Assembly: GCA_014377485.1 (NCBI GenBank)
Contig: JACMPM010000055.1
Span: 29,774 to 93,773, forward strand
Source of the DNA: Bacteriovorax sp.
GTDB lineage: Bacteria > Bdellovibrionota > Bacteriovoracia > Bacteriovoracales > Bacteriovoracaceae
Length of the DNA: 64,000 nt
Direction of reading: 5' to 3'
Shown piece after piece: positions 8,701 to 17,348 of this stretch. Both the position numbers and the translations under genes were made by a program. Under the pieces are notes generated by a model, which was not told the origin of the DNA, did not search any database, and saw only the letters and a program-made list of their open reading frames with translations. Positions within the stretch are counted from its first letter, which is position 1. Each line of letters opens with the position of its first letter.

Positions 8701-11382
8701 TTAAAAATCGAGAAAGTAAGTATTATTGCCGACTTCGCTATATTTAAGAGGATTTTTCATCTGAATGACACCATTTAGATCAGCGGGGAACTCCTTATCT
8801 GACTCTCGTAGCGCAGGTTGATTTTGGTAATCTTTAATACCACTACCTCCACTAGGAACAGAATCAAGGACTTTTGCCATCTGAAAAAATTTTGTCGAAT
8901 AATAATTGCGTTTAGTTGAATAACTTTCACTGTCAGCGCTGTTTATATTTAATGGATGATCGGCAATTCCAGAACCATCTTTTCTGGTTCCTTGACGAGG
9001 ACCTGGATAATAAGCGGTCATTAATTGCTCTGGTTTAAGATTAAGATCTGAGCCAGGTTCGTTAAAATAATAACCAATATAGTACAAACTTTTATCAAGT
9101 CCTGCAGCATTGGTAGATGCATTTGAAATGTATTCAATCATCATTTTTTTGAGCGGAATAATATCGCATCCAGTGTATTCGGCCACGAAGAAATGGTTAA
9201 ATTTTGAAGCTAAATCAGTTTTACAGCCAGGGTCACTGGAAGGAGCTGGGATGAGAAGTGCGGGCGTTTGAGATGTCGTTCCAGCGTTAGTATGAATAGA
9301 GCGGGCTGCGTCTTTGTTATCACCTTGAGTGGCCAGGTTAAAAATACTATTGGCCACGCCAAGAAGTGAACTTAAATAAGCATCAACTGCTGGACCGTTA
9401 GTATCTATATACTTTGTAATAACAGATTTAACATCATCAGGTGTTTTATACAGAAGGTTTGGACCCATGAGTGGCGCAAAAAGTTTGTAGGCAAAGCCCA
9501 CACCCGAAATACTATTTAATCGTTGAACCATAGGAGCGGCATTATTTTTATCAGGGACTTCTCTAAAGTCTGGAACTAGATAATTAATAACATCGTATTT
9601 TGTTGGCCGTCTGGCACGAACTATTGATTTTAAAACTTCATCCCCAGTCATTGAAGTACCAGGATTAAGCACTCCGATACTGGCCCTTAAAGCTCTAAGT
9701 TGTGGCGCGTGGTAAAGACCTAGAGTTTCTTTTGGTGCCTGATTAGCAATGGGAATAGGAACAATTTGTTGAACTTTTCCAGAGCTTGCTCTCTGAGTAA
9801 CAAGATCACTTTCATCCACAAAATCGTAAATCATATTGGGGATGCCGAAAAAAACAGGCTTCCCGGTTCCGGGAACGCCACCAATGACCGGATTGGAATC
9901 GTTAACCCAAAAATTTGAACTAGAAGGAATTGGCATTCCAGGTTTAAATCCAGCTGCTGCAATGACTTCAATTTGTAATCCATTTATGTAAGAACTAGTC
10001 CGTCTGTTGATATCGCCTCTAGCTTCAACAGTCGCTTGATCTCCGCCAGTATATGCAAATAATTTGGGACCAATTCTTCCACCGAAAGGTTTAGCTGCAG
10101 CATAAGCAGTTAACTTTATTCCTGAATTAGAAACGCCAGTTGGAAAAAATAATCCTATAAACTTACTCTCTGCCTTTACTGCGTAATAAGTTAGAACTTC
10201 GGGATTTTTAGTAAAGCCCATAATATAGCCGGGCACCGGTAAAGCAGATTTAGAAATCCCACAAGTTGCTTCCATTGCAACACCGTCCATGCCCATATTG
10301 TTATTGGCGGTATCTACAAAAGTAGAAAACATAGTGGCGAGGTTTACTGGCATCAATTGTAAATCTAGAAAGTATTTTTGGTGCAGCGGACTTCCACTGC
10401 CCGAAGGAAAAATTGCATTGTCTGGAATAAGAAAACTTGAAACGGAGTCCCCGTTTTGTTTAGCATCGAATGGCTGAGGAGAGAGTTCTGTTAGAGATAA
10501 ATTAAATGACAATTCTTCAACTGAACCACCGGTGGAGTTAACATTATTATTCTTATAAGCGCCACCACCCAAATTTCTATAAGCAGACCAGAAAGCCTTC
10601 ATGGGGCGTTCATTGAATCCAATTTCTTCGGCTTGTCCTTGAAACTGTTTTACGTTACTCAGTTTGATATCAGCCACTGGAGGACGGTTCACAATCATTT
10701 CTAAATTTCTGATTCTAAAAGCTAACTCTAAAGCCTCAGGCCATGCCCCTGGGCGATTGGTTGCAATCAGTGGAGCATCAGGCATGCTTACGCCGCCGCC
10801 AGCGCCATAAGCCCAGGTCAAGGCTGTTAAAAAATTAGCTCTGCTTCTTCTACTGCAGTCTTTTCCTTTTTCTTCAACCAGCTTGTTTACGAATGCTTCG
10901 TGAATTTCGGAAATACCAGCAACACCAATGGCCGGAAAACGCGGAATCCCGGGTAGAGCATAGATTGGGCAAATATTTGTTTTAGAATTGTTGTGAATGC
11001 AGATCGATGGAATATTATATTTATCAAAATCGGTAATACCACTTATAGGGGGAGTGGGAAGAATAAAATTTACGGTTTGTTTTCCAGATATTTTATCGTC
11101 TCTTAGGTTGTAGGGAACAAGCCCCAATTGCCCCAAAACATAATACTTAAACATCCATTCTTTGTAAGTGTTTCGAAGTTCCCAATTGGCGTAGGCGATA
11201 TTTGTCAACTGACGAGCTTGAGTGGCAGCTCCAGAAAAGGCAGCGGCGTCAGTAGCATTCTGTAAGTTTATTTTAGCTTTTACGAACAAACCGATATTTA
11301 TGATAAAGGCCAACATGCTCATGACGATGATGAGCGTGATGCCCATAAAGATACTTAATTGGCCGCGGTTGCTTTTAATCAC
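8701..11382 (-). CDS. TadE/TadG-like membrane-anchored secreted protein
   Basis: 893 residues. The N-terminus is typical of TadE/TadG (Flp pilus assembly) proteins: RGQLSIFMGITLIIVMSML, one membrane segment ending in NIGLFVKAKINLQ, then the conserved NATDAAAFSGA. The rest (about 830 residues) should be outside the cytoplasmic membrane and has no family I recognise; it is rich in Asn/Gly/Pro with a few Cys. TadG proteins anchor or assist adhesive pili, but no other tad genes are in the window, so this is an orphan. It starts with GTG at 11382 with no clear Shine-Dalgarno; the hydrophobic segment follows at once, so the start cannot be much further in. Confidence 0.75.
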   Translation of the reverse strand: MIKSNRGQLSIFMGITLIIVMSMLAFIINIGLFVKAKINLQNATDAAAFSGAATQARQLTNIAYANWELRNTYKEWMFKYYVLGQLGLVPYNLRDDKISGKQTVNFILPTPPISGITDFDKYNIPSICIHNNSKTNICPIYALPGIPRFPAIGVAGISEIHEAFVNKLVEEKGKDCSRRSRANFLTALTWAYGAGGGVSMPDAPLIATNRPGAWPEALELAFRIRNLEMIVNRPPVADIKLSNVKQFQGQAEEIGFNERPMKAFWSAYRNLGGGAYKNNNVNSTGGSVEELSFNLSLTELSPQPFDAKQNGDSVSSFLIPDNAIFPSGSGSPLHQKYFLDLQLMPVNLATMFSTFVDTANNNMGMDGVAMEATCGISKSALPVPGYIMGFTKNPEVLTYYAVKAESKFIGLFFPTGVSNSGIKLTAYAAAKPFGGRIGPKLFAYTGGDQATVEARGDINRRTSSYINGLQIEVIAAAGFKPGMPIPSSSNFWVNDSNPVIGGVPGTGKPVFFGIPNMIYDFVDESDLVTQRASSGKVQQIVPIPIANQAPKETLGLYHAPQLRALRASIGVLNPGTSMTGDEVLKSIVRARRPTKYDVINYLVPDFREVPDKNNAAPMVQRLNSISGVGFAYKLFAPLMGPNLLYKTPDDVKSVITKYIDTNGPAVDAYLSSLLGVANSIFNLATQGDNKDAARSIHTNAGTTSQTPALLIPAPSSDPGCKTDLASKFNHFFVAEYTGCDIIPLKKMMIEYISNASTNAAGLDKSLYYIGYYFNEPGSDLNLKPEQLMTAYYPGPRQGTRKDGSGIADHPLNINSADSESYSTKRNYYSTKFFQMAKVLDSVPSGGSGIKDYQNQPALRESDKEFPADLNGVIQMKNPLKYSEVGNNTYFLDF

Positions 11383-11519
11383 TAGGTAAAAATTCCCATA
11401 AATTCGAAATAAGGTGTCTCAATGCTACCGAAGGGAAATTTCTTGGTCAAACAATACATTGAAAATAGGTCTTCTACTGGTCCGATGAATTGTCCTACAA
11501 GTTGGTACGTTACTTGAAG

Positions 11520-11735
11520 TCATAAGTGTAGTTCTAGAGTGTCGAGTCTAGATAAGTGGAACGTTTGTTGTATTTCGGCAATCCCATCACTACCACCCTC
11601 AAGGTGCATACGCACTCCAGACTGAACATTCTTATCACCAGGACTCGCGGGGGTCCTGGCTCGCCCTTCCTTAAAAACCGAGTAAACTACAATGGGAAAA
11701 AAAAGCCTCGGCGATTCAACCCCCAAGTTGAAGTA
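11520..11735. ncRNA. Candidate structured RNA or leader between the TadG-like gene and the zinc-ribbon gene
   Basis: The space 11383-11772 has no convincing reading frame and is visibly richer in G+C than the surrounding intergenic DNA (about half G+C at 11581-11670). It holds several local hairpins: TCTAGA/TCTAGA (11533-11552), GTGC/GCAC (11604-11615), CCAGGAC/GTCCTGG (11638-11659) and TTCAAC/GTTGAA (11715-11732). I could not match it to 6S, tmRNA, SRP RNA, RNase P or a known riboswitch, and the strand is undecided. It could be a small RNA or the leader of either neighbour. Confidence 0.3.
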
Positions 11736-11772
11736 CAATAAACTGTGGATCGTAATTAAGAGAGACAATATA

Positions 11773-12171
11773 GTGAGATCAAAACCCCTAGTCAGCCGAG
11801 TATATAAATATAAAAACCAGGCGAGCACTTTTTTCTGTCCTCTTTGCAGAAGTGAGAGAGGGATTTCTATTTCTCCTCGCTTAACTAAAAAAAATTACCT
11901 TCAAATTCTTCTCACTTCCATCGTTTTAGGCAGCTGTCTTTTCCCTTTTATCGGCGCGAAGTCTTTCGTTATTTTCTTCCTAAGCTGGGGAGTTTTCGAG
12001 CTTGCAGTGCGTAGTGATTATAAAAAACAGATTGCTTGTCCTCATTGCGGTTTCGATGCAACTTGGTATAAACGCGACGTAAAAGTCGCGAGACAAATAG
12101 TTAAGGATTTCTGGGTGCATAAACAGACGCTTGGCGATCAAAAAATTCAACCTGCCGCAAAACATTCTTAA
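11773..12171 (+). CDS. Two-CxxC (zinc-ribbon-like) membrane protein of unknown function
   Basis: About 132 residues. CPLC near residue 22 and CPHC near residue 95 flank two adjacent hydrophobic segments (ILLTSIVLGSCLFPFIGA and FVIFFLSWGVFELAV). The two CxxC pairs could together bind one zinc ion, holding both membrane ends on the same side; the tail is basic. The frame is open from an ATG at 11692, but that lacks a ribosome site and its first 27 residues look non-coding; GTG at 11773 with a purine-rich AAGAGAG upstream is my choice. I do not recognise a named family. It reads rightward toward ssb with about 150 bases between. Confidence 0.55.
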   Translation: MRSKPLVSRVYKYKNQASTFFCPLCRSERGISISPRLTKKNYLQILLTSIVLGSCLFPFIGAKSFVIFFLSWGVFELAVRSDYKKQIACPHCGFDATWYKRDVKVARQIVKDFWVHKQTLGDQKIQPAAKHS

Positions 12172-12232
12172 GAATTCCCACGTTTACAAATTGTCAGAAA
12201 AATCTTCTTTTGCTCCTATGATTTAGCGTTTA

Positions 12233-12293
12233 ATGTTGCAACATAAGACTAAATTAATCAGGTAACAGTAAGCTTTTACGTAGCACTTACTGT
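12233..12293 (+). promoter_or_regulatory. Two inverted repeats upstream of ssb
   Basis: A perfect 12-base palindrome ATGTTGCAACAT (12233-12244) is followed by ACAGTAAG (12265-12272) paired with CTTACTGT (12286-12293). Both lie just before the ssb start. ssb is under SOS control in many bacteria, so an operator is plausible, but neither matches a LexA box I can name with confidence. Confidence 0.35.
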
Positions 12294-12318
12294 GAATAAA
12301 AAAAGGGAGACTTCTGGA

Positions 12319-12777
12319 ATGAGTGTAAACAAAGTTATTATTTTAGGCCGCCTAGGGCAAGATCCAGAGTTGAAATACACTCCAGGTGGAATGGCCGTTT
12401 GTAATTTTACAGTTGCAACAAGCGAATCATGGGCAGACAAAGCAGGACAAAAACAAGAAAGAACTGAATGGCATAAAATTGTTGTTTGGGGAAAACTTGC
12501 TGAACTTTGCAACCAATACTTAACTAAAGGCAGACAAGCTTTTATCGAAGGCGGACTTCAAACTCGTTCATGGGACGACAAGTCTGGACAAAAACGTTAT
12601 ACAACTGAAATCGTCGCTAAGACTGTTCAGTTCATTGGCGGACAAGCTGGTGTTGGAGCTCCAAAAGAGAATTCTCAATCTCAAGGTGCTTCACAATCTT
12701 ACGATACTAGTATGGTTAATCAGGAGTACGATATCTCTACAGATACAAACTTCACTGCTGATGATATTCCGTTTTAG
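12319..12777 (+). CDS. ssb: Single-stranded DNA-binding protein
   Basis: SSB coats single-stranded DNA in replication, repair and recombination and recruits partners through its C-terminal tip. The 152-residue protein has the OB-fold sequence [51 protein letters not shown], then a Gln/Ser-rich linker and the acidic tip ending DDIPF. An in-frame ATG exists at 12292, but the family begins MSVNKVI, and AAGGGAG lies about 9 bases before ATG 12319, so I start there. It is monocistronic, with palindromes upstream and a strong terminator downstream. Confidence 0.95.
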   Translation: MSVNKVIILGRLGQDPELKYTPGGMAVCNFTVATSESWADKAGQKQERTEWHKIVVWGKLAELCNQYLTKGRQAFIEGGLQTRSWDDKSGQKRYTTEIVAKTVQFIGGQAGVGAPKENSQSQGASQSYDTSMVNQEYDISTDTNFTADDIPF

Positions 12778-12806
12778 CCACAGGATAATTTGAAAATTTT
12801 TCAGAT

Positions 12807-12838
12807 AAAAAAAAGGCCGCAAATGCGGCCTTTTCTAT
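12807..12838 (+). terminator. Bidirectional terminator between ssb and a convergent gene
   Basis: AAAAGGCCGC (12811-12820), loop AAAT, GCGGCCTTTT (12825-12834), with A run before and T run after. It serves ssb from the left and the small exported gene from the right. Confidence 0.9.
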
Positions 12839-12839
12839 T

Positions 12840-13073
12840 TTAGTTAGCTTGAGAGTGTTTTCTCTTTTTGTGGTGCTTTTTCTTAGCATGGTGAGCAGCA
12901 GCCTTGTGAGCTTTTTTATGCTTAGTTTCGTGTGCCATTGAACCTTCACCAGCAGCAGGAGTTGCCTCTTGAGTAGGTGTAACTGATTCAGGAGCAGATG
13001 TAGCGCCTGTCTGTGCTGAAACTGAAGTTGAAGCAAGTAGAGCGAAAAGTAGTGAACTGATTACTAATTTCAT
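12840..13073 (-). CDS. Small exported Lys/His-rich protein
   Basis: A 77-residue protein with a clear signal peptide (MKLVISSLLFALLASTSVSAQ, cleavage probably after the SxSA), then a Thr/Ser/Pro/Glu-rich stretch and a very basic His/Lys/Ala C-terminus (KKAHKAAAHHAKKKHHKKRK). The basic tail could bind nucleic acid, metal or acidic envelope polymers; no family is recognised. ATG at 13073 sits behind GGAGGG at good spacing; an upstream ATG at 13085 is in frame but lies inside that ribosome site. Confidence 0.75.
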   Translation of the reverse strand: MKLVISSLLFALLASTSVSAQTGATSAPESVTPTQEATPAAGEGSMAHETKHKKAHKAAAHHAKKKHHKKRKHSQAN

Positions 13074-13221
13074 GGGACCCTCCATATCGGTCGAAAAATT
13101 TTTGATAATAATATCTTAATATTAAAGTTGAATAAAATTTTTTTGTCACCTTTTTTAAATAAAAAGCTCAACTTCTATTTTGAATGCCCGACTAGGTTAG
13201 TAATAGATTTAGGGGGACGTT

Positions 13222-13581
13222 ATGAAAAAGGTGATAGTTTTAGTCGGGTTACTAAGCGCATTTACCATCAAAGCTGAGACTTATCAGAAAATGCCGGTAC
13301 TTGGTCTTGTTCCAGTCGAAAATATGTACGCTTCTTTTGAAATTCAGACTTCTAAATATGAAAAAGTGATTCTGGATTGCCAAAGTTTTGTGAACGGCAT
13401 GACTTTTTATAATGATAAAAAAGTTGTTCATGAAATTAAGATGATCAATTATGAAGATTGCAGCAATGTTTATGATTTTATCAGCCAATCAAATCAAGAC
13501 AAAAAACCGGTCTGTATGGAAATAGGACTAAAAGATAGTACTCTCAATCTTTCAAATGATGAGGCATCTGCTTGTCAATAA
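13222..13581 (+). CDS. Hypothetical exported protein, four cysteines
   Basis: 119 residues with a signal peptide (MKKVIVLVGLLSAFTIKA). The mature part has four Cys (in LDCQSF, YEDCSN, PVCMEI and SACQ), suggesting two disulfides in the periplasm. No family recognised. It starts at ATG 13222 behind AGGGGGAC. Its last 38 bases overlap the end of the convergent hydrolase gene, with no terminator between. Confidence 0.7.
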   Translation: MKKVIVLVGLLSAFTIKAETYQKMPVLGLVPVENMYASFEIQTSKYEKVILDCQSFVNGMTFYNDKKVVHEIKMINYEDCSNVYDFISQSNQDKKPVCMEIGLKDSTLNLSNDEASACQ

Positions 13582-14497
13582 TTTTTCTGAGTTCATCAGT
13601 TGTCTGAATCTCGATAAAAATATCCTGGTGATTACCTTCAGTTAAAACATCGTTAATAGATTCAAAGATTTTAAATTGAACTTCTTCCGAGTCGTCCATT
13701 TCTGAATGGATCTCAGGGCGCAGTTCATTAATGACTTCGGTATAGTCAGTGTTTCTTGCAACGTCTGGGTTTCCATGTAGAAAAGGAATACCACCTTCGC
13801 CAATGAAATTTAAATTTCTTTTTACGTTCATTGGAATAATTGTATTATTCATTCCAACAGAATCGATGCTGACTAATAAATCAATCCCTCTAAAACCATT
13901 TTTTACAGTGTTTAAAGTATTGGCTATTTCCACGGCTGAATCACCACCAAAACTATGCCCAACTAGTACAACAGGTTGGTCTGGGGCGTGCTTTTTTATT
14001 TCATCGACAATTTTATCTTGCTCATCCCAAGAAAATCTCTTTGCACCTGGCAGATTGTCGGCCATGTCTTTTATACCGTCGCCATTTGAAATACCAAAAG
14101 CCGAAAAGCCTTCAATGAAAATGAGTGCCGGTTTTTTAATAAAGCTTAATTTTGGTGGCAAACTATCTGAGATTTTTTCTTGTAATTTTTTTGCGTCTTT
14201 AGATTCGCTCGGAACAGCTATGGGAAGAACGGGAATTTTAGCCAGAGTTTTTGCAATATTGGTAGCAGTACTTGCAGCTTCAACGGCGCTACTCGGTGTA
14301 CTTGGAGACTCTGTTTGAGGAGAAGGCTCTACCGGCGGTGTCTGAGCTGCATTTAGAGTTTTAGCAGTTTCAGAAATTTCAGCGGGAGCATGTGCTTTAG
14401 AGGCGTGAGTAGGCACACCTTTACCGTTGATAGTTTTAAGATTTTTTAAATTATCGTTCTTAATAGGTTCTCTGCTCTTCGGTTGAACCGTTGTCAT
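13544..14497 (-). CDS. Alpha/beta-hydrolase-fold protein (lipase/esterase-like)
   Basis: About 317 residues. A low-complexity Pro/Ala/Thr-rich region (about 1-100) leads into a hydrolase-like domain: PALIFIEGFSAFG for the first strand, VVLVGHSFGGDSAVEIAN with the nucleophile elbow GHSFG, and LLVSIDSVG carrying a likely acid residue. A His near FLHGNPD or later could complete the triad. No signal peptide is apparent, so it may be cytoplasmic. The frame is open to GTG 14530; I chose ATG 14497, where TATAAT lies so close upstream that the mRNA could be almost leaderless. Neither start has a Shine-Dalgarno. The substrate is unknown. Confidence 0.7.
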   Translation of the reverse strand: MTTVQPKSREPIKNDNLKNLKTINGKGVPTHASKAHAPAEISETAKTLNAAQTPPVEPSPQTESPSTPSSAVEAASTATNIAKTLAKIPVLPIAVPSESKDAKKLQEKISDSLPPKLSFIKKPALIFIEGFSAFGISNGDGIKDMADNLPGAKRFSWDEQDKIVDEIKKHAPDQPVVLVGHSFGGDSAVEIANTLNTVKNGFRGIDLLVSIDSVGMNNTIIPMNVKRNLNFIGEGGIPFLHGNPDVARNTDYTEVINELRPEIHSEMDDSEEVQFKIFESINDVLTEGNHQDIFIEIQTTDELRKIIDKQMPHHLKD

Positions 14498-14574
14498 AAG
14501 AAGATTATAGAACTGGAATCCCCTAGACACATAGCGGGTAAACTTGTCCTAATGCAAAGTTGATTAAAAGAGTT

Positions 14575-15306
14575 TTATAGTTCCTGAAAGATGTTTGAGA
14601 AAAATCTATTTGCCGGCATCGTTTTTCTCTCTCTAACAGTTTTTTTCAAAATAATTCCAGTTCCTCTAGGGGACTCGATTGTAAATTCTAGTTTTGGAAG
14701 TTTATTTCTAAGATTGGTAAGGTGAGTGTTCACGGTGCGATCGAGAACATTGTCTTGATTCCAGGCTTTTTTCACCATTATTTCGCGAGTTATTTTTTCA
14801 GGATAATTTTTTACAAGTGAAGCGAGGATTTTAAATTCAATAGGCGTTAAGTTCAAATTATTTTCATGTTGAAAAGCTTCAAGCGTTTCAACATTTAAGC
14901 TAAGTGAACCTAGAGTTAGATGTTTTACCACAGTATTTCTTTTAGAGAAAAGATTCATTTTATTCAGAATACGCAATTCAATTTCTTTATCAGGAAGAGA
15001 TCTATAGATGATGTCACTGGCTTGAGAAGCAAGGGCTTGGTAGCGAATGACTTGCAATTCATCAGATGTGAACATAATAACAGGAATATTGGAAAAACGG
15101 GATTCACTGATTTCTTTTAGGACTTGAAATCCATTTCTTTCAGGCATGTGAACATCCAAAAGGATAAGATCGTACCTTTGCCCTTCAAGTAGATTGAATA
15201 CATTCATCGGACATGTGGATGTTGTGATATTAAAAGTTCCAGAAAAGTTTTCTTTAAACATCTCTAGGTTTGTTTCGCTGTCATCAATATATAATAGTTT
15301 ATTCAT
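14575..15306 (-). CDS. OmpR-type response regulator (receiver + winged helix)
   Basis: 243 residues. The receiver domain (about 1-118) shows the acidic pair YIDDSE, the phosphoacceptor in LILLDVHMPE near Asp52, and MFTSDE. The usual K-P near the end of the receiver is changed (IIYRSLPD), so the switch Lys appears to be replaced by Arg. Residues about 130-225 are an OmpR/PhoB winged helix (LNLTPIEFKILASLVKN, VLDRTVNTHLTNLRNKL). It would be a DNA-binding transcription regulator. It is transcribed divergently from a receiver-only gene and a histidine kinase, a likely source of phosphate. Confidence 0.88.
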   Translation of the reverse strand: MNKLLYIDDSETNLEMFKENFSGTFNITTSTCPMNVFNLLEGQRYDLILLDVHMPERNGFQVLKEISESRFSNIPVIMFTSDELQVIRYQALASQASDIIYRSLPDKEIELRILNKMNLFSKRNTVVKHLTLGSLSLNVETLEAFQHENNLNLTPIEFKILASLVKNYPEKITREIMVKKAWNQDNVLDRTVNTHLTNLRNKLPKLEFTIESPRGTGIILKKTVRERKTMPANRFFSNIFQEL

Positions 15307-15367
15307 ATAAAATTATTCTAAATGGAATATGAATAAAAATAAAGTTTATAATACGTATTAAGAAATC

Positions 15368-15400
15368 TTGACCTATTTTAAAAGCACTAAGTGCTTAATA
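15368..15400. promoter_or_regulatory. Inverted repeat in the divergent regulator/kinase intergenic region
   Basis: AAGCAC-TAA-GTGCTT (15382-15396) is a perfect 6-base inverted repeat lying between TTGACC (15368) and TTAATA (15395), elements that could form a promoter with long spacing. It could be the operator of the OmpR-type regulator, controlling both directions. Tentative. Confidence 0.3.
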
Positions 15401-15495
15401 TCCTATATGTTTTAAACTTTCCGCAGTAAGATATTATTTAACTTATTTCAATTTTACCCGAAAGAGAATCAATAAAAATTTTAAACGGGGCGAGA

Positions 15496-15987
15496 ATGCA
15501 TAACCAGGAAACATCAATCTTAATCGTCGAAGATGATCGAGAATTACTAATTATTCTATCTAATATTTTCTCTAAGCATTTTAATACAATTTACACCGCA
15601 ACAAATGGCAAAATAGCCCAAGAGATATTTGAAGAGGTGGATCCTGATTTTATCTTAACTGATATTCAAATGCCGGAAGTAAATGGAATTGAATTTGTCA
15701 CAAAAGTGAGATCAGTTGGAAGGACTACTCCTATCGTTATGATTAGCTCAAGCCAAAATAGAGAATTTTTAGTGCAAGCAATTAAACTAGGTGTTCAAGA
15801 TTTTGTTGAAAAGCCTTTTAAAAAGGCGGACATCGAAATGGTCGTATACCGTGTACTTGAAGTGGCAGCAAGGAGTAAGGATTTGACCAATTTGATTTTC
15901 TTATTTGGAATGGAAAGTAAGGAAGTTAAGCAACAAAAGAAACTCATAGGATTACTTCAGGCAATAAACGCTCAGAGTAAAAAATGA
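15496..15987 (+). CDS. Receiver-domain response regulator without an output domain
   Basis: 163 residues. A full receiver: acidic pair in LIVEDDREL, phosphoacceptor in FILTDIQMPEVNG near Asp57, SSS at the Thr/Ser switch, and VEKPFKKAD with the conserved Lys-Pro. About 40 helical residues follow, too short for a known DNA-binding domain. Such proteins relay phosphate or act by protein contact. It ends ATGA with the histidine kinase start, so the pair is translationally coupled and likely works as partners, possibly feeding the divergent OmpR-type regulator. Confidence 0.88.
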   Translation: MHNQETSILIVEDDRELLIILSNIFSKHFNTIYTATNGKIAQEIFEEVDPDFILTDIQMPEVNGIEFVTKVRSVGRTTPIVMISSSQNREFLVQAIKLGVQDFVEKPFKKADIEMVVYRVLEVAARSKDLTNLIFLFGMESKEVKQQKKLIGLLQAINAQSKK

Positions 15988-17348
15988 TCAACCAATTACA
16001 AATTCTATTATTAATTTATTCTGTAATACTAGTCATTAATCTAACTACAGGTTTGATGCTTTTCAAATTACATCGTCACGAGCTTTTTAAAATTTTAATT
16101 GCGATGTGGGCATTTAGTTTGATTAATTTTTTTCTTCAAGGAATATTCATCACTCCAGGCCTAGGGATGTATATTTCTTTTTCAACATACTTGCTTGTCT
16201 CATTATGTCTTTATCAGTTCAGTAATTTCCTTTTAAAACGAATCAGGGACTCTTACGCTATAGAATTTACTTGTGCCGCTATATTATTATTGGGAGCGTT
16301 TTGCTTTCGTTTCACAAATAATTATTCATTGGTAAGTTCGTTCGCAGCTGTAGCAATAGCAATTCCAATGCTCATTAGTTCCTATCGTCTTTGGAATTCA
16401 AAAGTTGGACCTGGATCTAATGCACTTTCAATTTTGCTTTTATTTAATTCTATCCACTTTCTTGATTATCCTATATTGCGCTTTTATCCATCAGGTGCAA
16501 TATGGGGGTTTAGCATTGCTCTCATTATATTAATTATCTTTTCTACTTTTTTTCCAGGATTTATTTTACTCCAAATGTCTAACACATATACTTTGGAATT
16601 GGAAAAAAAAGTAAAGTTCCGCACTAAAGATCTGGAAGAGGCCCTTGATCAAAATAAAACTTTAGTGAATATATTATGTCACGACTTATCTAATCCTTTA
16701 ACTATACTAGACTTTTATTTAGAAAGAATATTTGAAGAAAACGATTCAATTTCTCATGGGAAATATGGATCGAATGTAAAACAATCTTTAAAAATCATTC
16801 TTACTATCGTTGCAAAAGTTAAAGAGCTTCAAGCTATTTCCTTGGGTAAAAAGAATATCGAATCAAAAAAAATAAATTTACATGAAGCCGTTAACGAAAT
16901 TTTGGGTAATTTTGAAAATTCACTCATTCTAAAAAACTTAAGTCTAAATTTCACAAACCTTGCAAATACGGACACTGTAATCCTTGGAGATATAGATTTA
17001 TTGAAGAATCAAATTTTTACTAACCTTATTTCCAATGCCATAAAATTCTCCTATCAAGATTCCATCATCGAAATTATTGTCAGTGAAAATATTAAACATG
17101 TGAATATAGTAATTGAAGACCATGGAATGGGAATTCCCGATGAACTTCTCCTTAAGATTTTCAAATGGAGTGAGAAGACAAATAGAAATGGAACAAATGG
17201 TGAGAGTGGAACTGGCTTTGGCCTTCCTTTAGTGAAAACCTGTGTGGAGATGATGGGAGGAAGTATTAGAGTCGAGAGTATTCCAAAAGAAAGTCTCGAC
17301 TCTATTTCAGGAAGTAAATTTATAGTTCAGTTTGATAAATTTGCTTGA
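15984..17348 (+). CDS. Membrane-bound sensor histidine kinase
   Basis: 454 residues. About seven membrane segments fill residues 1-205, then a short coiled linker and the dimerisation/phosphoacceptor helix with ILCHDLSNPLTIL (H-box, His near 234). The ATPase domain follows: NLISNAIKFSY (N-box), IVIEDHGMGIPDELL (G1), GTGFGLPLVKTCVEMMGGSI (G2). The membrane part has almost no soluble loops, so the signal is probably sensed in or near the membrane. It starts at ATG overlapping the receiver gene and its 3' end overlaps the convergent helical protein gene by 22 bases. Confidence 0.9.
   Translation: MINQLQILLLIYSVILVINLTTGLMLFKLHRHELFKILIAMWAFSLINFFLQGIFITPGLGMYISFSTYLLVSLCLYQFSNFLLKRIRDSYAIEFTCAAILLLGAFCFRFTNNYSLVSSFAAVAIAIPMLISSYRLWNSKVGPGSNALSILLLFNSIHFLDYPILRFYPSGAIWGFSIALIILIIFSTFFPGFILLQMSNTYTLELEKKVKFRTKDLEEALDQNKTLVNILCHDLSNPLTILDFYLERIFEENDSISHGKYGSNVKQSLKIILTIVAKVKELQAISLGKKNIESKKINLHEAVNEILGNFENSLILKNLSLNFTNLANTDTVILGDIDLLKNQIFTNLISNAIKFSYQDSIIEIIVSENIKHVNIVIEDHGMGIPDELLLKIFKWSEKTNRNGTNGESGTGFGLPLVKTCVEMMGGSIRVESIPKESLDSISGSKFIVQFDKFA

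Noticed and set aside
11520..11828. Minus-strand frame across the hairpin region
   Set aside because: Composition does not look like protein, it crosses the zinc-ribbon gene and no start site supports it.
12752..13036. Minus-strand frame overlapping the small exported Lys/His protein
   Set aside because: Out-of-frame shadow; the other frame has a signal peptide and a strong ribosome site.
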